The notes below the pieces were generated by a model. The model had not been told where the DNA came from. It made no database searches and worked only from the letters and a program-made list of their open reading frames with translations. A stretch of 42,809 nucleotides of DNA. It comes from a virus. The stretch lies in IMG/VR virus record IMGVR_UViG_3300013104_000012, positions 1-42,809 of that record; one strand, given 5' to 3'. Shown in pieces: positions 21,318-27,934 of the stretch (position 1 is the stretch's first letter; each line of letters starts with the position of its first letter). Made by a program: the position numbers and the translations under genes.

Positions 21318-21474
21318 TTCAGAGTGAAAGCCCCGGTAGCTCAGTGGATAGAGCAGCCCCCTCCTAACAGTCGGGTCTACTTTTCTTCATAGGGAGCGCC
21401 GCATATCCAACGGGGTGAAAACCGGCCACAAACCGGCCAATTCTGTCTCGCGCGGCCACAAAAACGGTACACAG
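21275..21474. repeat. Direct repeats, probable integrase arm-binding sites
   Basis: A 21-bp sequence with core GGCCAC(A/G)AAAACGG occurs at 21275-21295 (inside the int 3' end) and 21454-21474, with 20 of 21 bases equal. A shorter copy GGCCACAAACC is at 21424-21434. They flank the tRNA-derived core, as arm-type sites flank a core in tyrosine-recombinase attP regions. Confidence 0.65.
21330..21367 (+). other. attP: attP core: 5' half of tRNA-Arg(CCT)
   Basis: These 38 bases read as the first half of a tRNA: acceptor strand GCCCCGG, TA, D-arm GCTC-AGTGGATA-GAGC, A, anticodon-stem strand GCCCC and the complete loop CTCCTAA with anticodon CCT. Homology stops at position 38, the last loop base, and the other stem strand is absent. 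It is therefore not a gene but the likely crossover region. Confidence 0.8.
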
Positions 21475-21491
21475 GACTTCGCCGGAGCCTC

Positions 21492-21698
21492 TCAATCGAT
21501 CTTGGTGAGCTTGAATGAGAACGTATCGCCGACTTCGAACCGCGGGGCGATGTTGACCGGAACGCGCACATAGAGCTCGCCGTGATACGGACTCTCGAGC
21601 GTCAGCTCGAGCTTGATTTCCGACGTACGCGCGGCGTCAAAGGGGCCGATGATCGAGCGGATCACAGCGGTAAAGCGGTGGCCGAACGGCTGTTCCAT
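21492..21698 (-). CDS. Small hypothetical protein, end of late operon
   Basis: A 68-residue beta-rich protein: FTAVIRSIIGPF, an EIKLELTLESPYHGELYVRV strand pair and FEVGDTFSFKLTKID. It resembles a small OB- or SH3-like barrel. It is the last minus-strand gene before attP, 11 bases after the lipoprotein. It may be a late moron. No family recognised. Confidence 0.65.
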   Translation of the reverse strand: MEQPFGHRFTAVIRSIIGPFDAARTSEIKLELTLESPYHGELYVRVPVNIAPRFEVGDTFSFKLTKID

Positions 21699-21708
21699 GA
21701 TTCTTCAC

Positions 21709-22530
21709 TTAGGTGGCGGATGCCTTGATGATTGAGCCGGCCGCAGCGTACGCGGGCAGCATTCCGTTCGTGGCGATGCCTTGGCCGCCCGCGTAGTCCG
21801 AATACAAGAATGGCATCAGCACCGCGACCTGATTGCGCGTGTCGGCGAATGAGACGAACGGCGCGGGATCCTGCCGCCACGGATCGGCGCCGCCGGGAAC
21901 GATGATCCACTGCTGATCGGCGCGGATCGGCGGCAGGTGATTCAGCACGCCCGCACCGGCTCCGTAGTCGTCGCGGCCGATCCAGTCGAAGGCACTGATC
22001 CCCGGCGTCTGCCCGTTGGGCCCATAGATCACCGCCAATTTCGGACCGGGCCATGCCGCGCGCGTTTCCGCGCAGCATTTCGTCATCAGGCTATCGGATA
22101 TGCCGTGCACGTCCGGTTCGTCGATCGGGTACAGCGCGATCACGACATGCGATAGCTCGAGCGCGTCGAGCTGCGCCTTGAACGCGATCAACTCCGCCGT
22201 CCCGAGATACGCGTAGGCGGAGGAGAAAGTCAGGAATCCGGTGGACATGATGGCCGAGATTCCGGCCGCTTTGCATGCCGTCAGTTCCGCGATGATGCGG
22301 GCCTTGATCGCTTCGGTATCCGTGCCCCATGTGCCCCAGTCGACGGCATGCGTGAACGTCACCGAGCTCGCGGTCGTCGCGACGTCGGCGATTCCGAAAT
22401 ATCCGAATTGCAGCGGCGCGACGCGCGCGACCGGCGGCGGTGGAACCTGGCCCGGCGCCGGCGATCCACCGCCCCCGCTACCGCCGCAACCGGACAACGC
22501 AAGCGCAACCGCGATGGCGACGAGTCTCAT
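21709..22530 (-). CDS. Lipoprotein with glycosidase-like barrel
   Basis: A 273-residue protein. A type II signal (MRLVAIAVALALSGC, Cys15) is followed by a Gly/Pro linker and a ~240-residue domain with alternating helix/strand elements. VVIALYPIDEPDVHG contains the strand-end acidic DEP motif seen in TIM-barrel glycoside hydrolases. Later segments (KLAVIYGPN, DWIGRDDYG) fit further barrel strands with acidic ends. Export to the outer or inner membrane with a carbohydrate-active domain suggests cell-wall or polysaccharide work. It is coupled (ATGA) to a small membrane protein of the lysis cluster. The enzyme class is not identified. Confidence 0.65.
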   Translation of the reverse strand: MRLVAIAVALALSGCGGSGGGGSPAPGQVPPPPVARVAPLQFGYFGIADVATTASSVTFTHAVDWGTWGTDTEAIKARIIAELTACKAAGISAIMSTGFLTFSSAYAYLGTAELIAFKAQLDALELSHVVIALYPIDEPDVHGISDSLMTKCCAETRAAWPGPKLAVIYGPNGQTPGISAFDWIGRDDYGAGAGVLNHLPPIRADQQWIIVPGGADPWRQDPAPFVSFADTRNQVAVLMPFLYSDYAGGQGIATNGMLPAYAAAGSIIKASAT

Positions 22531-22676
22531 AGGTGCAACGCCTTTTTGATCTTCGCCCAGGCGCTCGAAGCCTCGCCCTCGACCTTGCCGGGGTGCTCGG
22601 CGCGACTCCACGCGAGCCAGTAGCCGATCGCGCCGCAGAAAATTCCCCATCCACCGAACACCATCAAAGTCATCAT
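22527..22676 (-). CDS. Small membrane protein of the lysis cluster
   Basis: A 49-residue protein (two start ATGs, 22676 and 22673) with one N-terminal span (LMVFGGWGIFCGAIGYWLAW) and a basic amphipathic tail ending KKALHL. It overlaps the holin-like gene upstream and the lipoprotein gene downstream. Position suggests an accessory holin or antiholin (inference). Confidence 0.6.
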   Translation of the reverse strand: MMTLMVFGGWGIFCGAIGYWLAWSRAEHPGKVEGEASSAWAKIKKALHL

Positions 22677-22921
22677 TTGCAGTTCCCTATGATCGACGGC
22701 GCCGGTTCCTCCGTGGTGACGCGAAACTTACCGGCTATGGTCCGCTTCAAAAGTTCCGCCCCGCTCACAACGCCGATCCAGAGCAGGAACATTTCCGCAC
22801 TGATGTCTTTCAGCGGTGTCACCGCGATTTTCCACGTCGCGACGCCGTAGGCGATATTCGTCCACAGCTTCGCGTTGTTGGAGATGAAAAACGCCTGCAG
22901 GTACTTCATGACGACGTTCAT
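22673..22921 (-). CDS. Probable holin
   Basis: An 82-residue protein (or 78 from ATG 22909). Hydrophobic stretches LWTNIAYGVATWKIAV and AEMFLLWIGVVSGAELL form two membrane helices joined by a short polar turn, with a polar C-terminus. It follows the endolysin with a four-base overlap. Holins permeabilise the inner membrane at a set time to release endolysin. The call rests on size, topology and position. Confidence 0.65.
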   Translation of the reverse strand: MNVVMKYLQAFFISNNAKLWTNIAYGVATWKIAVTPLKDISAEMFLLWIGVVSGAELLKRTIAGKFRVTTEEPAPSIIGNCK

Positions 22922-23367
22922 GCTGCGAGCGCCGCTTGGATGCCGGCTTCAATCTGCGCATCGCTGACCGAATGCGTGAATGCGTCGTGCCCGGATTCCT
23001 CCTCGCCGATCGCCGTCACCATCCAGAACAGGAAGTCAGGATCGTGGAAATCGAAGCGATCATCCGGCTTGCAGCCGAGTACCGAGCACACGAAATCGAC
23101 ATAGGCAGCGGTGTCGTTGTGATCAGCGCCAGGCGCCCACCGATCGATCGCCGCGTCGACGGTATCGATGCCGTGATTGTCCTGATAGATCATCAGTTGC
23201 TTGGCCAGCCAGCTGATACCGTTTTCCATCGTGTCGAACACGATAAACCCGCCGTTGACTCCGATCGCGCCTTGCGGCGCCGGCGACATCGGCCGGACGT
23301 TCCCTGGGTTGTTATTGCGGATCGAGAGCGGAATAGCGGCCATCGTCGCACCTGGCGCGCGCGTCAT
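22918..23367 (-). CDS. Endolysin (lysozyme-like)
   Basis: A 149-residue protein whose N-terminus IPLSIRNNNPGNVRP is the hallmark of phage muramidases of the structural-protein-P5 / NNPGN family. Later segments fit the rest of this fold (GISWLAKQLMIYQDNHG; DAAIDRWAPG-x-D; TAAYVDFVC). No signal peptide or SAR segment is seen, so a holin is needed for access to the wall. ATG 23367 overlaps the preceding stop; ATG 23343 (MAAIPLS) is an alternative. It sits directly upstream of the holin gene. Confidence 0.8.
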   Translation of the reverse strand: MTRAPGATMAAIPLSIRNNNPGNVRPMSPAPQGAIGVNGGFIVFDTMENGISWLAKQLMIYQDNHGIDTVDAAIDRWAPGADHNDTAAYVDFVCSVLGCKPDDRFDFHDPDFLFWMVTAIGEEESGHDAFTHSVSDAQIEAGIQAALAA

Positions 23368-23804
23368 TGCCGCGTTCGGAACCCTTCATCGACCATTTGC
23401 ATGTAGAGGCGCTTGTTGATCCGCGCCTCTTCCCGGTGCTCGTCGCGGTCGAGCTCGGCGCGGCGCAGCAATTCCTTGAGCCTGTCAATCTCGCGCGCCT
23501 GATCGCGCAGGCGCATGCTCGCCATGCCGCGGTAGCGCTCCAACGCTTCCAGCTTATTTCGCTGGTGCGCCAGGTGCTCGTCGTGGGTACGCGTGCGCTG
23601 GCGCAGCGTGTCGAGCTCGCCCTGCACGCTCTCCTCGTGCCGCTGTTGGGCGATTTGCGCCTGCTTGAGCGCGTACCCGACGTAGCTCGCAGACTTGACT
23701 TCGGTGCGGGCCTTGGAAAGGAACAGCCAGAGGACGATGACGAACCCGCCGCCCGGCACGGCGAGCAGAGCCAGGATGACATTCTGCGGAACGCCGTCGA
23801 ACAT
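23364..23804 (-). CDS. Membrane-anchored coiled-coil protein
   Basis: A 146-residue protein with one N-terminal span (VILALLAVPGGGFVIVLWLFL) followed by about 110 residues of highly charged helix. The heptad-like pattern (LDTLRQRTRTHDEHLAHQ; MRLRDQAREIDRLKELL) predicts a long coiled coil. It resembles an i-spanin in layout, but a proper Rz/Rz1 pair lies just upstream. It may be a second spanin-like or DNA-translocation membrane protein. No family recognised. Confidence 0.65.
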   Translation of the reverse strand: MFDGVPQNVILALLAVPGGGFVIVLWLFLSKARTEVKSASYVGYALKQAQIAQQRHEESVQGELDTLRQRTRTHDEHLAHQRNKLEALERYRGMASMRLRDQAREIDRLKELLRRAELDRDEHREEARINKRLYMQMVDEGFRTRQ

Positions 23805-23895
23805 GCCTGCATCTCGGTTCCCTTGCCGATCGTCGAAGATTCAACGCAACCGGCGTGCCAGTGAAAATGGACGGTCGGCACGTGCCATTGAGCGG

Positions 23896-24225
23896 TCACT
23901 TCCAGAATTGCCACCATGATTTAGTGGGCGACTGGTTTTGGCTTCGGATGGCCTGACACACTTGATCGCGGTACTTGACCACCGCTATCAGTTGATCGTG
24001 CAGGCGGACGCAATCCGACCACGGCCCCGTTACGTCCGCCAGGTACTGCTCGTACAGGGTTGCCAGCTTGCCGTCCGGCAGCGGCGGCGGCGTTTGGCAT
24101 TGCTCCATCAGGGACGACGGTATCGGCGGGGGTTCGCAGATTGGCTCGCGCACTGTTAAGAAGCTGCAGGCTTGCATCAGGAAGCACGCACACGGGATTG
24201 CTGAATACCGGATAATTCGCAACAT
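23896..24225 (-). CDS. o-spanin (Rz1-like lipoprotein), overlapping Rz
   Basis: A 109-residue protein read in another frame within and beyond the 3' part of the Rz-like gene. The N-terminus (MLRIIRYSAIPCACFLMQAC) is a lipoprotein signal with Cys20 as likely lipidation site, though the lipobox is atypical. It is followed by a Pro-rich stretch (ICEPPPIPSS; TPPPLPDG) typical of Rz1. Longer than lambda Rz1. It should sit in the outer membrane and fuse with the inner-membrane spanin during lysis. Confidence 0.75.
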   Translation of the reverse strand: MLRIIRYSAIPCACFLMQACSFLTVREPICEPPPIPSSLMEQCQTPPPLPDGKLATLYEQYLADVTGPWSDCVRLHDQLIAVVKYRDQVCQAIRSQNQSPTKSWWQFWK

Positions 24226-24496
24226 CGGCCTGCCCCCTCACGTAGACTTTTCGCGTGACCACCTGCGCCTGCGCCTTGCCCGCGTCGAACGATGCCTGCA
24301 TGTTCGTGATGTCCTGCTCCGCCGCTTTCACTGCGAGCGCGTCCTTTGCCGCGAGCTGCGCATCCGCCTTCGCCTGCGCAGCTTGCAGCGACGCCACCGC
24401 AGCGTTCGCCGCCTGATTGCGCTCGTAAAGCGTGTACGCGCCGAAGGCGGAAGCGAGCCCGAGCGCGCCGACGAGCCAGATAACCAGCGTGCTCAA
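23921..24496 (-). CDS. i-spanin (Rz-like)
   Basis: A 191-residue protein with an N-terminal membrane anchor (residues ~4-22, VIWLVGALGLASAFGAYTLY) and an Ala/Gln/Lys coiled-coil periplasmic stretch (residues ~30-80). The C-terminal half is Pro/Ala/Gly-rich. This is the Rz architecture, and the overlapping Rz1-like frame confirms the pair. It starts on the stop of the preceding gene (ATGA). In this phage the spanins precede endolysin and holin, the reverse of the lambda order. Confidence 0.75.
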   Translation of the reverse strand: MSTLVIWLVGALGLASAFGAYTLYERNQAANAAVASLQAAQAKADAQLAAKDALAVKAAEQDITNMQASFDAGKAQAQVVTRKVYVRGQADVANYPVFSNPVCVLPDASLQLLNSARANLRTPADTVVPDGAMPNAAAAAGRQAGNPVRAVPGGRNGAVVGLRPPARSTDSGGQVPRSSVSGHPKPKPVAH

Positions 24497-25251
24497 TTGA
24501 TCACCTTCGTCTCATCGAACGTGATCACGCGCTCGCGCACCTCGCGAATCTTCGGCGCCGCGGTGCGATATTCCTCGTTCAATTGCTTGAGCAGCGTATC
24601 GACGGCACCGGTCGCGGGTCCGTCCTGCTCGCCCAGGTTGCCGACGAGTTTCGACGCGGCCAGGAACTTCACCTGATTCTGCATGCTGTTCGTGGAAATC
24701 GGCATCATCGCCAGATCGCGCAGCGCGTCGAGTCCATCCTGTTTGTAGAGCGTCATGCGCTCGCGCAGCGCGGTCATGAATGCAGCGTCAGGCTTCGCGC
24801 CCGTCGACCGTCTGCGCGGCGGGACTGTTACCGCAAGGTCGACCGCATTCAGATTCTTCGGCAGCGCGCCGAATACTAGCGGCGCTTGCGCTTCGGCGGC
24901 TTTCCCGTTGCCAGCGCTTGACCCGTCGACGCTTGGCAAATCCGCGCCGCCTTCCCCTTGCTCGCCCCCTTCGCTTTCACCTGCTGGTAGCACCGTTCGA
25001 CTTTCGTTCCCTTGGGCATAGGTTTTCTCCAATTGCCGCTGCACTCGATTCCGATCCTGATCCTGCTGGCGTTGGATCAGAAGCTCGGTTTGTTGCTCGA
25101 TTCTCTTGCGGCTCATCAGGCCGAGATCGCGCTCAAGTTGGCACCCGAGGGACATCAGCCGCACGCATTCGCGGCAACGGAACGCCCCGTTGTTCACCTG
25201 ATACGCGTTTTCAGGCGTGAGCTCGTGCCCGTGCTTGCAGTGCGTGTTCAT
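24493..25251 (-). CDS. Zinc-finger phage protein of unknown role
   Basis: A 252-residue protein. The N-terminus HCKHGHELTPEN with a later FRCRECVR makes a C-x2-H/C-x2-C metal site found in many phage HNH-associated proteins. Then come a charged coiled stretch (Gln/Arg-rich), a low-complexity Gly/Glu/Ser linker and a helical C-terminal domain (FMTALRERMTLYKQDGLDAL to VITFDETKVIN). No HNH catalytic His is seen. A small terminase is possible from its helical C-terminal domain, but it lies far from terL. It is coupled at both ends to the ATP-grasp and spanin genes. Confidence 0.55.
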   Translation of the reverse strand: MNTHCKHGHELTPENAYQVNNGAFRCRECVRLMSLGCQLERDLGLMSRKRIEQQTELLIQRQQDQDRNRVQRQLEKTYAQGNESRTVLPAGESEGGEQGEGGADLPSVDGSSAGNGKAAEAQAPLVFGALPKNLNAVDLAVTVPPRRRSTGAKPDAAFMTALRERMTLYKQDGLDALRDLAMMPISTNSMQNQVKFLAASKLVGNLGEQDGPATGAVDTLLKQLNEEYRTAAPKIREVRERVITFDETKVIN

Positions 25252-26594
25252 ATCGCGAAGTTCGTCGCAAAGCCGTGTTTCTGGATCGCCGGCAGGCGTT
25301 CGCTGATGCGTCCGGCGCCGATGTCGGGACGGTAGAACGGATCGGCCGGCATGTGAATCTTCTTGACCGCTGCATACGCGCTGCGCCGCGCGCCGGTGAT
25401 GGTGTCGCCGGTGCCGGTGATCACGCACACGTAATCACCGCACGTCACGTAATGCGGCATGCGCACGACGCGCTCGGCCATCTGCACCGGCACGTCATCG
25501 CCGATCATGATCTCGCAGAGATGCACGTGGGTGCGGTCGGTCGCGCCGTAGACCGGGATGCCGGTCAATTCCTTTTTCGTCGCGTGCGAATAGGGAAAGT
25601 CGGGAATCGCCATCACGATCGACACACAGGCGACGTTTTCCTTCACCTGCAGCGTGTCGCGCCCGTTGAGCAAATCCACCATCCACTGCACGGGATCGCC
25701 ATCGTGCGTCGCCGTCTGGTTGTAGAACGTCGGCCAGCCGGGACGCATCGTGAACTCGAACGGCCAGAAGTCGCCGCGCTCGTCGATCATCCCGCTCACG
25801 TCGCAGAAACCGACGTAATCGAGATCGTGCAATAGTTTGGTCACCGGCTTTAGCGCAATGTCGGCCAGTTTCGATTTCTGCACGTACATCGACAGCGTTC
25901 CCATCTCGCCGGTGTTCGGTCCGAGATCATTTGCCATGAGCTTCTTGTATTCGAAATTCTCGTAGAAGAATTTCGACCATCCTGCCGGACCGAACCAGCC
26001 GCCGACCGCCATTTCGCAGCCGATTTTTTTCTCCTGCAGGATGAACCCGTGCGCGCGCGCGTCGGCGCGATACTTGTCGTTGTGCTGCCAGCGATCGACG
26101 AGCATGTGCACGAGGCTTGCGGCATCGGGTGCCACGTAGGACAGCGCCTTGTCCGCATCGCCGCTCGGCTTGCTCACGAGGAAGGTCGGATGCTTTTCGA
26201 CGTAGCGCGCCGCTGCCTCATAGTCGCGGAATTCGACGCCGGGAATGATCTTCATTCCAGCCGCCTTCATCGCCTGCTGCCCGATGCGCCGGTCTAGCTC
26301 CAGCTCGGAGGCTTCCGGCGACGGGCCGAACACCGGGTAGCCGATCTTCCGGTAGGGCTCGAGGAGATCGGTGTAGTGCGCGTTGTCGGTGACGAAGATC
26401 AGATCGGCCCACCCGAGGTAGCGCGTGCGCAACTGATCGAAATCGACGAGCCGCGGGACGATGCCTTTGCCCGCAAGCTGCACCGAGCGATCCTTGTTTT
26501 TCTTCGCGTACCACATGACGTCGTGGCCTGCCCATTGCGCGCGCATACCGAAGTCGAGCGCGTTGCTGCCGGCATCCACGATCAGCACCTTCAT
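25248..26594 (-). CDS. ATP-grasp enzyme, PurD (GARS)-like
   Basis: A 448-residue protein from ATG 26594 (MKVLIVDAGSNALDFG). The N-terminal domain starts with a Rossmann-like strand-loop as in PurD. The ATP-grasp region shows LVSKPSGDADKALSYV, FILQEKKIGCEMAVGG and the metal-binding stretch WPFEFTMRPGWP. A third domain (VCVITGTGDTITGARRSAY) matches the PurD C-terminal segment. PurD joins glycine to phosphoribosylamine; a phage copy inside the virion operon could instead ligate another carboxylate-amine pair, such as modifying a peptide, polysaccharide or base. It overlaps the ejection-type gene upstream and the zinc-finger gene downstream. The family call is good; the substrate is unknown. Confidence 0.8.
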   Translation of the reverse strand: MKVLIVDAGSNALDFGMRAQWAGHDVMWYAKKNKDRSVQLAGKGIVPRLVDFDQLRTRYLGWADLIFVTDNAHYTDLLEPYRKIGYPVFGPSPEASELELDRRIGQQAMKAAGMKIIPGVEFRDYEAAARYVEKHPTFLVSKPSGDADKALSYVAPDAASLVHMLVDRWQHNDKYRADARAHGFILQEKKIGCEMAVGGWFGPAGWSKFFYENFEYKKLMANDLGPNTGEMGTLSMYVQKSKLADIALKPVTKLLHDLDYVGFCDVSGMIDERGDFWPFEFTMRPGWPTFYNQTATHDGDPVQWMVDLLNGRDTLQVKENVACVSIVMAIPDFPYSHATKKELTGIPVYGATDRTHVHLCEIMIGDDVPVQMAERVVRMPHYVTCGDYVCVITGTGDTITGARRSAYAAVKKIHMPADPFYRPDIGAGRISERLPAIQKHGFATNFAI

Positions 26595-27931
26595 TGCGGC
26601 GGCGGCGAAAGCTGATTCGCCGCACCTTGCACGGCGATGCCGAGCGGCGGCCCACGATCGCCCATGCGCCCGACGGCGCCCGATCCTGCATTGAGCATGC
26701 GCGCGACGAGCGACTTGAATAGCTCGCTGCGATCGGCCATCCATACGGCGATGTTCTTCGGATTCATCGAAAGCACGCCGAGGCCCACAGGGTTCTTATT
26801 CGCGGACACGATGACGCGCCGTTCTACCAGCGGAAGCGCTTGCAGGAGCTTGGAATCTTCGGCGTTGAGCGGCGCCACTTCTGGGACCGCTTTCGCGATC
26901 TCCTCCTTCAGCCCGCGCGCAAGCGCCTTCTGCGCTTCGGTTTCGGCACTGCCGAGCTCGCCATATTTGCCTTTGAGCTGCGTGTAGGTTCCCTGCTTCA
27001 ACTGTTGCGCCGTCTTGACCGGAATCTCCTTGCCGGTGAGCAGCGGGTGATTCATGAAGTTGTCCCACGTCTTTTGAATCGTCGCGAGGTCGGCATGCGG
27101 ATCGACTTGCTTCTCGAATTTCACCAATGCGTCATGAAGTCGAGCGGCGACGCGCCCTTTATCGATCGTCGCCGGCGACGCTTCGATCAATTTCGAGATG
27201 GCCGAATTCTTGTCGTCGATCATCCCGTGCAGCTTGTCCAAGCCGCCCGGCGTGACGTTGATCCCTTTTTCGAGCAAGGTATCGATCGCTGGCTCGGCTT
27301 GCTTGCCGTAGCGCAGCCCGGGCTTGAGGGCGCTGTGCATCATGCGTTCGGCCCCCGCGCGCAACGCTCCCGACGCGCCTTCGGCAGCGGGACCGGCGCC
27401 GGCACCGGCGAGAAGCGGCGCCTGCTCGATCGCGCCCTTCACGCCGTAGCCGAGCGCGGCGCGCAGCGGTCCCGACGTTTGCGGCGGTGCAGCAAGCCGT
27501 TCCGCCCCGCCCGCGACCGCATTGACGCCGCGCCCGAGCAGCGCGAGCGGGTTGTAGCGCTCGATCGCGCGACCGGTTGCGGTCTGCGGCGTGTACTCGC
27601 CGGCGTGCGCGACCTTGGCCTTGATGTCGATCGGCGGCGTGCTGATCATCCCGCCCGCGTGCAGCGGGATCGCGGCCAGCCCCGCGACATCGGACAGCGG
27701 CCCCATGACGGCACCGCGGGCGATGTTGTATGCCGACCCGCCAATATCCTTGTCGATGTCGAGGGCGCCGCCGTCAGGCGCCGCTTGCCCTGGCGAAGAT
27801 GACTTCGGCGCTTCGAGCCATTCGGCCGGGACGTCGCGCCCGTTCGTCTTCAGCTTTTGCGCGAGGTCTGCCCGCGACGTGCCATCGGGCACGTTCGCAA
27901 CGGTCGTCCCGTCGGGCAGGCGCACGTCCAT
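26591..27931 (-). CDS. Probable internal virion / ejection protein
   Basis: A 446-residue protein. The N-terminus MDVRLPDGTTVANVPDGTS, then SRADLAQKLKTNG, is a small domain seen at the start of several podophage injection proteins. It is followed by a Gly/Ala-rich membrane-active-looking middle (AGAGAGPAAEGASGALRAG) and helical regions. The third in a row of large, low-complexity proteins after the GNAT gene, it fits the ejection-protein cluster of short-tailed phages, which forms a trans-envelope channel for DNA. Assignment is by position and composition. Confidence 0.6.
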   Translation of the reverse strand: MDVRLPDGTTVANVPDGTSRADLAQKLKTNGRDVPAEWLEAPKSSSPGQAAPDGGALDIDKDIGGSAYNIARGAVMGPLSDVAGLAAIPLHAGGMISTPPIDIKAKVAHAGEYTPQTATGRAIERYNPLALLGRGVNAVAGGAERLAAPPQTSGPLRAALGYGVKGAIEQAPLLAGAGAGPAAEGASGALRAGAERMMHSALKPGLRYGKQAEPAIDTLLEKGINVTPGGLDKLHGMIDDKNSAISKLIEASPATIDKGRVAARLHDALVKFEKQVDPHADLATIQKTWDNFMNHPLLTGKEIPVKTAQQLKQGTYTQLKGKYGELGSAETEAQKALARGLKEEIAKAVPEVAPLNAEDSKLLQALPLVERRVIVSANKNPVGLGVLSMNPKNIAVWMADRSELFKSLVARMLNAGSGAVGRMGDRGPPLGIAVQGAANQLSPPPQ

Positions 27932-27934
27932 GTG

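Noticed and set aside
21330-21405. Complete tRNA gene
   Set aside because: Only the first 38 bases fit; the anticodon stem partner, T-arm and acceptor 3' strand are absent.
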